Shown here: positions 22,989 through 33,463 of the stretch, one piece after another
Layout of the letters: each line of letters opens with the position of its first letter
Position numbering within the stretch: position 1 is the first letter of the stretch
From: Mucidula mucida
Lineage: Eukaryota > Basidiomycota > Agaricomycetes > Agaricales > Physalacriaceae
Assembly: GCA_015501055.1 (NCBI GenBank)
Contig: JADNYV010000071.1
Coordinates: 1-64,000 of the forward strand
Direction of reading: 5' to 3'
DNA length: 64,000 bases
Position numbers and translations under genes: made by a program
The notes under the pieces: model-generated
Told to the model about the DNA's origin: nothing
Databases searched by the model: none
The model's input: the letters and a program-made list of their open reading frames with translations, nothing else

Positions 22989-25014
22989 ATGGTTTTGAAA
23001 GAAGAGCCAGGCTTTACGGAGACGCGCGGCAACGTCAGACGTCGACTTCCTTTTTCGTCCGTTTCCCCTCTTCCTCTTCCTCTTGACCACGACCACCACG
23101 GGATGGCTCCCTCGATGCACGACAAGCCCCGGGAGGACGACGGCGACTACGAGCGAGAGGGCCTACTCACCGGTACCGATTCCGAGGCCTATCTGGAGAA
23201 GGGCGAAATTCCAGCACAGCCCACTTGGTCGCGCAATAAGCTCATGGGTGTCGCCGTGGGCTTCATCGTGCTCTTAGTATGCGGTATTACGGCTAAGCAT
23301 GCGCTATATGCGCCTCGCTATCACCCGAATATGTTCTTTAATGGGGACGAGGTGCGGTCGAATGGGACTCACGACTTTAAGCGGACAGTGCTGATCGTCT
23401 CTATCGACGGGCTGCGGTGCGCCGGCTTTTATAGTCTATTCGCAATGCGACGCTGATGAGGGAATAGTGCTGATTATCTTGACCGAGGCTTGACCCCGCA
23501 TTTGCTGAATATCAGCAAGCAGGGATTGCGTGCTAAATCTATGCAGCCTATATTTCCGGTGAGTGTTTGGATCTCATACGGAAACACTTGTCTTATGGTT
23601 TCTAGACATTGACATTCCCGTGTGTACTACTCCCATCTCTTATAGGACCTCAAGCTAATCAAACTATGCAGTAATCATTGGGCTTTAATGTACGCAAGTC
23701 ACGCCCAGGATATACGCTATGATACTCAACGCCACCTGTAGGACAGGACTTCATGCTGAATCTCACGGAATTGTCGGAAATGTACGCGCAATGTCTGGAC
23801 ATCCTTGCTCTCTAATTCATCTCGTGCTCAGAACTTTTGGGACCCCCGAAGCCAATCCGAGTTTCATTACAACCGCGAGGCGTCTGCTTGGATTCCTGAT
23901 TGGTGGCTTGGCGAACCCGTATGGCTTTCCATTATCTACGGTTCATTGTCTCACGAAAGCCGCAGATGTGGGAGACCACGGGCAAGGCTGGTGTCATCTC
24001 CGCGAATCTCATGTGGCCAGGGCCTCCAAAGACAAGCTCTGGCGCGACGCCGACTTATTTCGTGCCATGGAAGGACAAGGTTCCTCTCCAAGAGAAACTT
24101 GACCAGATTATGGCATGGATAGATCTACCATTCGAGCAGCGCCCACAGTTGATTATGGGCTACGAACCCTCTTTGGACCAGGCAGGGCATGCTACTGGAC
24201 CCATGTCTGCCCGTGTCAATGTACGTGTTTAACGCGGACACCTTTCTTAATTCTAAGCTTTGTAACAGGCCACGCTGCAGCAAGTCGATGTGTTCGCAAA
24301 GAACTTGCACCTTGCTTTGGAAGAACGGAATCTCACAGACATCGTCGATATTGTGTTTGTGAGCGACCATGGAATGACTGATACCAGTCACCCTACGCTC
24401 ATATACATGGATGATATACTCGGCGAGGATGGGCTCAAGCTGATTGAACACGAGGATGGCTGGCCATCCATGGGACTAAGATTCATCCCTCAGGCTAACG
24501 AGTCGTACTACTACGAGTTACTCGTCGATGCCGCGGACAGGAACCCGGAGAAGTTTGACGTCTTCACCCATGAAACGATGCCCGAGCGCTACCACTTTGC
24601 GAACAATGAGCGGATTGCGCCGATTTATATCGTACCGAAGATTGGATATACGTTGACGACCAAGAAGGAGGGGAACGTTGGTATGACCAAGGGCGTGAGT
24701 GTAGATCTTTATTGTGTTTTGGGCACTGTTTAAAATGCTGCTCCCAGAACCACGGGTATGACAACGACGCCATGTCCATGCAAGCCATGTTCGTCGCGCA
24801 CGGGCCGTTCACGGCGGTGGTGAAGACCCTCCATCATCAGGGTGGATCTCTGTTGCGGCCGAACAAGGGGTGGCATTCGACGTCTGAGGATACGTACGTG
24901 ATGGAGCGCTTCCAGAATGTGGAAGTGTACAACTTGGTGATGAAGTTGCTGGGGATTGAGGCGTTCGCGGCGAGTACGAATGGGACCAAGGGGTTCTGGG
25001 ATCAGTACTTTTAG
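22989..25014 (+). CDS. Ectonucleotide pyrophosphatase/phosphodiesterase (type II membrane)
   Basis: Member of the alkaline phosphodiesterase I/NPP family, metal-dependent enzymes that hydrolyse nucleotide pyrophosphate and phosphodiester bonds, usually outside the cell or in the secretory lumen. Start 22989 (MVLKEEPGFTE). An acidic cytosolic head is followed by one membrane segment (LMGVAVGFIVLLVCGI) and a large catalytic domain. Visible motifs are VLIVSIDGLR-ADYLD (first metal ligand), FPTLTFPNHWALM-TGLHAESHG with the nucleophile Thr, GYEPSLDQAGHATGP, VFVSDHGMTDTS, and GNHGYDND. The gene has about eight short introns, for example after DGLR (acceptor before 23469) and between TKG and NHGYDND. 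Stop TAG 25012-25014. All metal-site motifs look intact. Confidence 0.85.
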
Positions 25015-25303
25015 ATGGCGGTGGTGGACTTGCTTGTATCGTGTATACCATCTTAGAGCGCGACTAATTAATTTATGGTTGGAGAGGTGGAGTATGCCTA
25101 ACATCAGTTCGATTTGCTTTGACAGTTGACTAGCATTCGTGAATTTGCACCGTGTGGGACATATACGATCCATGAATCCCGGCACAATTGGCGCAGACTT
25201 AAAACGACGCGTCGAAGTTCCATGTAAGCGATAGCGATTGTGATTAAAGTACACTGTAGCCCAAACCTGAAAAAGTAGTAGTAGATTGTAGCAGTAGCAT
25301 GTC

Positions 25304-26369
25304 TTAATTAGAAGTGAAGAGAGATGCTACCCACTCTTCAGCGGTCAACAGCTTACTGTAACCCTTCTCACCGGTAAAACCTCCGACTACAAGAAGGAAG
25401 TGTGCAATGCATACTAGACAATGGTTAATCGCTGTCGAAGACGATACATGCGTAAAACGTACCAGCTGCAATCACGGACAGGACGCTGGACAAGGGATAG
25501 GCTTTCTCGGTAAGAGGCGTGGAAGTCTTGTCCATGAGGATACTCCGCTTCGGAGCGGCCGTTCTTATTGCACTAAAGATGCCGCTGTTGAGGAGAAATA
25601 CTTTCTTAGCCTCGTCGGCCAACTCAACTATCAAGTGTCCATGTCAGCATTAGTCAGTTCGCATCATGTTGGCTTACCTATCATGTCTTCCTTGGCTGCT
25701 TTACCGCCCTTATTCATGCCGTCTCTGAACCAGTCTTTGATACGCTTCATTTCGCCGATAGACGCAGGCTTTGAAGTCTGCAGCTCTTTGAAGACGTAAA
25801 ATGACAGCCCGTCTTCCGCGCTGAGGCCATATGCCTTGCTTAACGTGGTACGTATGTTCTGACCGCCACTAAGGTCGCCGAGGTACCGGACATATGAATG
25901 AGCAAGTAATGGCGAGGGGTCCTCCGAGTTGACCAAGTCCTGTATCCGTTCAATGTATTCCGTAAGAGCATCAGGTGTATTAGACATTAGCTCCTGGTGT
26001 AGAGGGTGTGTCTTCCATGCGGACTCTGGCACCTGGAGGATGTGCGAGATGTCGGCAGCGAGTGAAGGCGTTCGCCGCAGTAAAGCGGGATTGTAAGTGG
26101 GCTCTAGTACAGGATGTGTGCTGTGGCGGTCTAGGCCGCGTTCGAGTGTACTATATACACAATTTAGTGGCGAGCCACATTTCTAAAAGAAAAGCGTACT
26201 CGTATATGTACCACAGCATCATGAGGAAGCGAGCGTACTCCTCTTTGGGGAGCTCTCCCGACAGCAGCAGTTTCGCGCCTTCGCTGTGCTCGACCTCGTT
26301 GTGCACCTCTATGGTGCTCTCCTTCATGATGGTAGCCAAGGGCTGCGAATAATCGACAATGGCGGGCAT
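25304..26369 (-). CDS. Heme oxygenase, C-terminally anchored
   Basis: Opens the heme ring to biliverdin, CO and iron; in fungi it serves iron recycling and supply of bilin for phytochrome. The start is the ATG at 26369 (MPAIVDYSQPLATIMKES). The heme-ligand His lies in STIEVHNEVEHSEGAKLLL. The distal-helix signature is YVRYLGDLSGGQNI (about 25870-25910). Exons join after WYIYE, at KEDMI and at SVLSVIAA, the last leading to a hydrophobic tail (CIAHFLLVVGGF) that should anchor the protein in the ER membrane. The final residues are LLTAEEWVASLFTSN, stop at 25304. Two acceptors are possible for the last intron; the upstream one gives a full-length membrane helix. Convergent with the phosphodiesterase gene. 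Confidence 0.85.
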
Positions 26370-26679
26370 GATGGATAATCCGTCCTGCGGAGGGGGATGG
26401 TGGTCTAAAAGAAAGAGAGGGAAAGGCCTTAAAAGGGGAAACAGCAGCCCACGCAAGCTGCACGGCAATTAACAGCTTCCTTGATTCGGACAGGTGCTGG
26501 TTTCCAGGAAAGGCGAGAGCGGAGCAAACAGCGTGCGAATGGACTTTGTCTTATCAGATAAACAGCCTAGATCAGGCACTTCTGTCACATCTAATCAGCA
26601 GATCTTATCGAACCACTCTCAACACTGAACAGGCCAGAATGCAGTTAATGACTGTCTACGTTGAAAGGCAAGTCCTCGA
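26370..26679. other. Intergenic; no gene recognised
   Basis: About 310 bp upstream of the heme oxygenase start; promoter expected, nothing else supported. Confidence 0.35.
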
Positions 26680-26960
26680 AAGGATTTCAAACTACTCACA
26701 TGTTGAGCACAGGCTGTCCATCAATACTCATCATCTTGATCCGAGTCATCTCATGGTTTCGCCGAAAAGCGTTAAGATGTCGTGATCCACCATCAGCAGT
26801 GCCAGCGGCAAAAGAAAGAAGCACTGGCTTGCGTGTACGACTGCAGGTGTATTGGGGATGAAGCACGCGCAGTGACGCGCTTTGGAAGGATTCAGAATCT
26901 GGAAAGTCTCCTCCGACGGGTCCAATTCGACTTCAGATTCTATCTTTGCGTCTTGCACTA
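26680..26960 (-). repeat. Decayed partial copy of the 3' end of the CCCH gene
   Basis: Resembles 27230-27540 in the same order and orientation. Shared pieces are tcatctcatg(g)tttcgccgaaaagcg, accatcagcag, the residues IPNTP on the minus strand (FIPNTPAVVH versus SIPNTPTVAH), and an acidic SE(V/S)-rich run before it. The copy has lost the long open frame. It is a tandem direct duplication with about 270 bp of spacer. Confidence 0.6.
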
Positions 26961-27334
26961 GGGATATGAATTAGTGGACGGACTACGTATCCTGCTCTGC
27001 AGGCAGATATGGGGAATGAGCACAAAAATAATCTGTCGAAGAGGAAGCTCTGGCCGCGCGTCGATCGTTGACTCTGACGGATCGGTCACGAGGCCGCCAC
27101 GCCACCGTTGAGTCGTGGTCCTTGAAAACTCCCTCGAACTACCAGCCAAAATAATCCAGCTCAGTATCTTCAGCTACTCGTACATTGCAATTATTGGTCT
27201 ATTGATACACTGTATAGATCGGGAATAAAGTCCTTGAATGAATTTCGAACTACTGTCGGAGCTGTGTCCATCGATCCACCAACTTGATCATCTCATGATT
27301 CCGCCGAAAAGCGCTAACATATCGTGCCATACCA

Positions 27335-28805
27335 TCAGCAGCAGCGGCAGAAAAGAAAGGGGCACATGCTTACAGTTTGCAAGTGTGCGACTGTGGGTGT
27401 GTTGGGGATCGAGTTGGCGCGCGCACGCGGAGTCACCCGGGTTGGAATTATCGGTCTCTCCTCCAGCTGATCAGATTCACTTCCGAATTCTGACTTAGTG
27501 TCCGCGCTGTTGATGAGCGATGCGAATTCCGACTGGGTCGGCAAAGATATCGGTGTAGGATGGACCGTTTCTACATAATGGAACTCATCATCGGTCTTGT
27601 CCGAATCTAGGTCATCCTCATATGCCAAGGAGATATTTGTCGAGTCTATGGGTTTCCTGAGTAGGAGACATGATTTGATCTGAAAGTCTCTCACCAGAAC
27701 TCCCACCGATACGTACCCCGCCGCCAATAACACGCCAACTCACTGGGAAATATCCTCGCTTCATGCTTTCCTCCGTCATAGACAAGGGCTTGGAAGGCAA
27801 TTGATGCCTCATGTCCTCAAGCTGACGAGGACCGGTCAGTCTATCTTGTTCATGAAGACTAGAAGAATTCCTAAGAAATACGGCCTATAAAAAGTTCATT
27901 CGCACTTACAATGTACATGAGTCGCCACTGGGACATTGTCTTCCCGCTTGTGCAAATTTGCACATCTTGGCTATAAAGAACGCTCGGTTAACAAGCAAAA
28001 TCCGCCAGAAAAAAACGACATACTTTTGTATTTTCGTGGCTGAGGAGAGTGCGTCTGGGAAGGAGAGCACAAGGTCGGTGAAATGACTCCGGACGAGGAA
28101 CTTATCACGATCGGATTTGAATATTCTCGACCGCGCTGTTCCTCTTCATCGTCCGCTTGACCGGCCGAGCTGGCAGGAGACATATACGAAGGCAGGCGAA
28201 GTTGGGCGTCTGGATAGTGAAATGTAGGGGACCACATTGACGGAGGTATACCCTGCCCGGTATACGTCGCCTGATAGGGCGATATTGGCGCTGCCGAATA
28301 GAACGGATAGCTGAATGACGGTGAGGGCCCATCAAGCATGTCTGTTCACCAATCAATCTTAGGAGTTGTATCGAAAAAGTGGCCACACGTACGTTTGTAT
28401 GGATATCGCACATCCGCTTCTGTGATATTCGACAATGTCGCGCCGGAAAGCCCGAGTTCTGATTTTGTGTCGTTTGATTATGGCGGAAGCTTGAGAACGA
28501 GATAGAGACGGACCTTCTGTTGGGTTAACTGGGTGCAAAAACCGGCACCACATCCCATTCGTACATTTCCCCGCTAAATAGTATCTGCAAGCCTTGGAAC
28601 TGGGCGTTATCGGTGTAGGCGCGATGACATGTGCAAAGTCGCATTCTTCTGCGGATTTTGGGCAATTGTAAACCTGGAAATAGCGGCACGGTTTAGCTGC
28701 CAAAAGAAATCAGCTAGCGCTCCACGGGGTGGAACCAAGATACGCACTGTGCCTTTTCTTCAGTGGCGGAGGCTTCTTGACTTTATGCACAGTGGCGTCA
28801 GTCAT
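27335..28805 (-). CDS. Triple CCCH zinc-finger protein (probable RNA-binding)
   Basis: Starts at 28805 (MTDATVHKVKKPPPLKKRH). An intron then leads to the first finger, CRYFQVYNCPKSAEECDFAH (C-X7-C-X6-C-X3-H), and the second, CRYYLAGKCTNGMWCRFLH (C-X7-C-X5-C-X3-H). A Pro/Ser/Tyr-rich linker follows (28339-27990). The third finger is split by an intron: CKFAQAGRQCPSGDSC-TFLH (C-X8-C-X5-C-X3-H). CCCH arrays of this spacing usually bind RNA. The C-terminal part is acidic and low in complexity (YEDDLDSDKTDDEFHYVE) and ends near IPNTPTVAHLQT. The exact end is uncertain: a GTAAGC donor after HLQT may splice to a further short exon. Only about 1.5 kb in all; seven or so exons. Confidence 0.72.
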
Positions 28806-29543
28806 CGTAGAGGTAGAGGTCGCGGGCAGAAAGGTAGAAAGTCGAAAGACGGCCGGAGACTGAGCTTTAAATAAGGAGATCGACAACACCTTTCAAAATT
28901 CAAAAAACACCCACCAGGCCCGTCATTCCGGAGAAGCCGTAGCTCAAGTGAGACAAGATTATTCAAATCGGAGTCTTTTGTGCGTCGAACAATGAACTCT
29001 GGGTCCTTGAGCCGCCTTCAAGCCCTTTTCGAATACAAAGTTCCCCGACACGAGGCGGTCGTGACTGAAGGGAGAACACAGAGAACAATAAGAGAGACGT
29101 TCGAAGGCATTCCAGAGGCCATGTGCGCATCAAATTTAAGAAAACAATAAGGGATGCCAACACAAATTCGCCCTGTCCTTATTGTTATTTGGCCACAGAT
29201 CAGATGGCGCCGAACAAGGCAGTAAACGGTCTTTGAACAGAAGCAAAGCCTTGGGAAGCCTGATTCTGATGTAATAGAGGAGTGCGTTGATCAGTAGGTG
29301 CCGCCGGTCGATATATTCTTGGATGAATGTACACATTGTTAACGCATTTGGAAAGCCGGGGTGGTGTTAAGCAGAACATGACCCAAGGTTAAAACGTGTC
29401 CGTAGGAATGGAGAGCTGCAACAGGCTGAGCGTGCTTTCTCCGCGCCATTTGTCGAGCTGTCAGTACGATGGTGAAAGTATCAGCCGGAAACAGAACAAG
29501 GAATCGGCAGGCACGCTATCGCTTACCCACGATTGCTTGCATC
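28806..29543. other. Intergenic; no gene recognised
   Basis: About 740 bp between two divergent genes (CCCH protein to the left, kinase-like protein to the right). Short frames on both strands lack any recognisable motif. Promoters for both genes are expected here. Confidence 0.4.
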
Positions 29544-30815
29544 ATGCCACGATATCCCGATTCAGCCAAGGACGCGCCGGTAACGCTCGACGACGCGGAG
29601 GTCTTCTGGCGAGACCTCCAGCCGTTTTTGAAAGAGCGCGGGTACCAGCTGCGCCGGCGGTATCGCCCCGGCTGGGTCCCAGCTTGGACACAACGCAAAA
29701 CATCTTTGTATTGGTGGGAGTTTGAAGATTCCGTCAAGGCTCGAGTGAGTTTTGGAACAAAGGCAAGATAAGGGACGGACGTTGATGTATGCACACCGTA
29801 CCACAGCACCCCTCGGTGATGGATGCAAAATGTGCTGACGGCAGCACGGTCATCCTCAAACGCGTCCGCAATTCTGAACACCCCATGGAGGTGGAAATCA
29901 CGCAGTATCTTAGCTCCTTCGCGGACAAAAAGAATCATTCCCCACAGCTGAAGGACGTCCTTATCGTTCCCAATGACGATGACCTTAGGATCCTCGTGTT
30001 TCCCTTACTTCGAAGGTTCGACGATCCCGAGTTCGACACGATTGGGGAAGCCGTTGATTTCTTTCGTCAGATATTCGAGGTATGGAAGCCATCATTCATC
30101 TGCAGTGAAGTTGATGTTGTTCCTTAGGGTACACAATTCCTTCACCATCAGCACATTGCACATCGGCATGTTCACCTTTGTCAGGTACTTGCTGAATCTG
30201 ACTATTAGGCAGAGATCTTGGCATTCTCAACATCCTGATGGATACCTCCATGTTTCCCGAGGGGTTCCATCCCGCCGCTCCTTCCATGACACGCGATTTC
30301 AAGGGTAAAGCAAAGTATAAGGCTCGTATCAATCCTCCCGCGCTACTATATCATCGATTTGGTCTGTCGATACGCTACGAGGATACTGAGAAACCCACTC
30401 TTGCCTCTCCTGTCCGCGGTCAAGACAAAACAGTCCCCGAATTTGTTCAAGGCCTTGATGGAACCTACGACCCATTCCCGACCGATGTATACTACTTGGG
30501 CAACTTTATCCGAGAGCACTTCTTCGAGGTATCTTGTCATTCAATATGTGAATACGTTTGTACCAATATCGTTCACAGGGCAAAGACGACGTGAGTGCTA
30601 AGCGTGGCTTAGACTTTATGCACGGTCTCGTCGAAGATATGTGCGCCATCGACCCTTTGGCGCGGCCGCAAATCGACAATGTTGTCGAAAGATTTGAGAT
30701 CCTGTGTAAGGCGCTTCCTGCATCCAGTTTGAAGGCACGGCTGCGCAGCAAGAAGGAGGGAGTGTTGAAATCCGTGTCGCTGGATGTGGCTCATTGGTCG
30801 AAACAGTTGAGATGA
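29544..30815 (+). CDS. Protein kinase-like protein (HRD present, DFG not seen), 354 aa
   Basis: Five exons: 29544-29744, 29807-30079, 30129-30166, 30213-30528 and 30579-30815. Start MPRYPDSAKDAPVTLDD, then ERGYQLRRRYRPGWVPAW. The N-lobe has CADGSTVILKRVRNSEHPME with the candidate ATP-binding Lys, then hinge-like LRILVFPLLRRFD. The C-lobe has FLHHQHIAHRDLGILNILMD (HRD and the following Asn), but the place where DFG would fall reads MFPEGFHPAAPSM. A late helical part is CAIDPLARPQIDNVVERFE. Families of this kind are abundant in Agaricomycetes, and many are likely pseudokinases. The HRD frame is only restored if the third intron is GC-AG (CG at 30165-30166, GCATGT donor, GGCAG acceptor ending 30212). 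Confidence 0.72.
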
Positions 30816-31074
30816 ATCGGGCGAGTGTGGAAGATGGTGGTAGACGGTCTATACCCTTGTTTAACAATACCCGCGATGGATATGGTAATCGTTTCGATTT
30901 CAATCAGTCGGCCATTGAACAAAAAGGCGTTCATTGGATTGGGCATACAGAACTTCAAGAGGCCAAGAATGACAGATAAGGACGGAGCATAGGTGCGATA
31001 GCAGAACAAAAGACCGCTTTAGGCATTCAGCCAGAGCAGTAGCCAATGACCTTCGGTTCACATCTGTTGATATA
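30816..31074. other. Convergent intergenic region; no gene recognised
   Basis: About 260 bp between the 3' ends of the kinase-like gene and the pectate lyase gene. Nothing supported. Confidence 0.35.
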
Positions 31075-32477
31075 TCAGTCGAAATGTCGGTGAAAGGAGA
31101 GGTGGACGTGCCCATTGTTGCAACCATCGTAGAGTGTGCAAGGGTGAGACGTATCGTAGCAAGCGTCGATGATAGTCGCAGTGTCCTTATAGGAAACTAT
31201 GAGATGGATATAAATACATGTTAGAAAGACTTACAGCGTAGTTGTAGTTGATACCGGCGAAGTGCCACCTGTATAGAATCAACAAACAGTTTGAGAGAAG
31301 TTAACGACGCGTAAATTACCGTCTCGAGCATCGACGCCAGAAATGTAGACGTTGCGTTTGCATTGGCTAGAGCACTATCGAGGAGTCAAGCCTTTGCTTA
31401 ATCAGTGAGCCAGCTAGTTGACGTACATTGCCACAAGACCGGTAGAGCTGAATAGTGATGTCAATAGAGAGGAGAAGACAATAGTCTTTAGTGAGGAAGT
31501 AGTACCTTGCCATAGTCTGGAAGAGTAGCTATAACCCAACAGTAGTATATGACAAAAACGCAGTGGCGCACCCTCGACGTAGAAGTTGATTATCTGTTAA
31601 GAGTTCAATCAATCACTGGTGAAGTTCCAAAAAGCAGATGCCGTATACTGTCGTTAACTGTCCCGCATCCATTGTGCTGGACCACCTTATCCTCTGCATG
31701 GTAAGCGCCGCCACCGATGATGTTGGAGTAGTCGCCTGCGCCGTCGTTTTTCTACATGAGAAGGGCATAGTTAAACATGGTTTTCCATGATCTATCGTTC
31801 AGGCGACTTAGGATGGTGATCGCATCCTCTGAAAGACATCAAATCGCGTTTAGAAGCAGCTCCTGAGGAAGACAGAATGAGTTACTAACCACAGACATCT
31901 TCGAACTACGAGTGTATATATCAGTGTCACGCTTCGGGTTGCCTTCGAAGTAGTCACTTACCCAAACGAAGTTTAAGGTGCAGTCTGAAGTCAGAGAGGT
32001 CAGTCCCATGTGGCTGATTTCGCGAGTACAACTTGGTACGTACATCCAGTGCAGTCTGACAAGAACGTCAGAGAACAAGTACAAAATATCACCGATAGAC
32101 CACTCACGGACACCCTCGGCTTGGTTGGCACCAATGATGACGTTCTGTAGAGTAGCGCCTTCATGGAGGTAGAATACTATCACAGACGCTGTCAATACTA
32201 GTAACCTTGAAGCGTAAAGAGATGCTTTACCGGAATCCTCCCAGTCTCCCTACGATTGGCCTCTGTCGCGAAACATAAAGCAGAATTACTTACTTGCAAG
32301 CGCCGCTTCCACGATCGTACTTCTTCCAGCCGCCATCATAGGTCTCACCAGCAGCAATCACAATGACGGAACTGCTCGAAACTGTACCAGTGGGCGTCGG
32401 ACGCCACCAGTGTACGCGTTACAAGCAGCTCCAAATTCAATGATGGAGGCGATAGAGAGAGCGAGCAACGAAAGCAT
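31075..32477 (-). pseudogene. PL3 pectate lyase gene with micro-exons and a nonsense codon
   Basis: Secreted pectate lyase of polysaccharide lyase family 3, cutting de-esterified pectin by beta-elimination. Read from ATG 32477: a signal peptide (MLSLLALSIASII), then [114 protein letters not shown] and a C-terminal Cys-rich tail to a stop at 31075. Several exons are tiny: 32044-32055 (12 nt), 31962-31984, 31890-31905, 31808-31828. After GACKGQS the family's acidic residue is replaced by TAG, and the intron just before it is only about 31 nt. A frame shift or a 41-nt intron is needed between signal peptide and mature part. It is probably inactive. Confidence 0.65.
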
Positions 32478-32862
32478 TTCTGTGTTGTCTGGCCTTTGAA
32501 TGTGCAGTAAATCTGCATTTTATACGACGTCCAATGCCCAAATGACCATCTGGGATGAATACAACGGCCCGCTCGTTTCGAGCTGTTTATCCAAAAATTC
32601 GCGGAAACTTTCAGAGTAGCTGCGTCGAGTAGGCCACGAGGGGAGTAGACGAATGTCTGATTCCCTGTATTCTGTAGAGCTAAGAATAGATTATATATAG
32701 AGTTGAATCGATGGTCGGTCAAGTGTAAGAAACGAACCGGTGAAGGCCATCGCAACTGTTGTACTTACTCGAAGACAATTCAATCACCCGGATATTGAGG
32801 ACTAGAGTCCAGCACAGTTAGATAGACTGGATTTTTCGGCGTCCATTGGCTCTAAAAGTCAA

Positions 32863-33167
32863 TTTTACCAAGAGGTAGCCGATCCGTTATTCCGCAACAC
32901 ATCCCTGCTCGCGTGCGTCTCGCGTGCTTTCCACGTTTCGATGACAAAGCATTTCGGCAGGTTGGGACAACTTTTCTGTCTTCGCAAATAGTCTATAAAG
33001 TTATAATGTAGAGGTGAATTGAATTCTCGCTATAGACGGCATGGACAACAGTGCCATAGTGCTTGTTTTCCTGCAACGCTTTGTCATCGAAACGTGGAAA
33101 GCACGCGAGACGCACGCGAGCAGGGATGTGTTGCGGAATAACGGATCGGCTACCTCTTGAATTTTAC
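32863..33167. repeat. Long inverted repeat: about 88-90 bp arms, 127 bp loop
   Basis: The left arm (32863-32950, from ttttaccaagaggtagcc to gatgacaaagc) is the reverse complement of the right arm (33078-33167, from gctttgtcatcgaaacg to tacctcttgaattttac), with one small difference near the outer end. The arms include cgcgagacgcacgcgag. Transcribed, it would fold into a near-perfect hairpin. No terminal target-site duplication was identified. It lies between the pectate lyase pseudogene and the family 2 F-box gene. Confidence 0.85.
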
Positions 33168-33463
33168 AGTTGGAAGTTCGACCGACAATGTTCCTGGATA
33201 CATCGTCCTAGTGACCACACAGAGGCACCTGCCAGCCCTACGCGGCGCTTCAAGAAAGACTCCTCTCGAGTCACAGACAGGAACGTACTTGCATTCGAGG
33301 AATTTCCGACAGCCAGCCTTTTAAATTGGGTGACCATTGCCGACCACCATTTCTACCAGCATTCGACACCTGCACTTTCCTGTACGAGTATGTCTTATTG
33401 ACGGTCGTCTTATTCCAACTGATGTAGTGGCTAGATTCTGATCGAACTCGACTACAGTACCTA

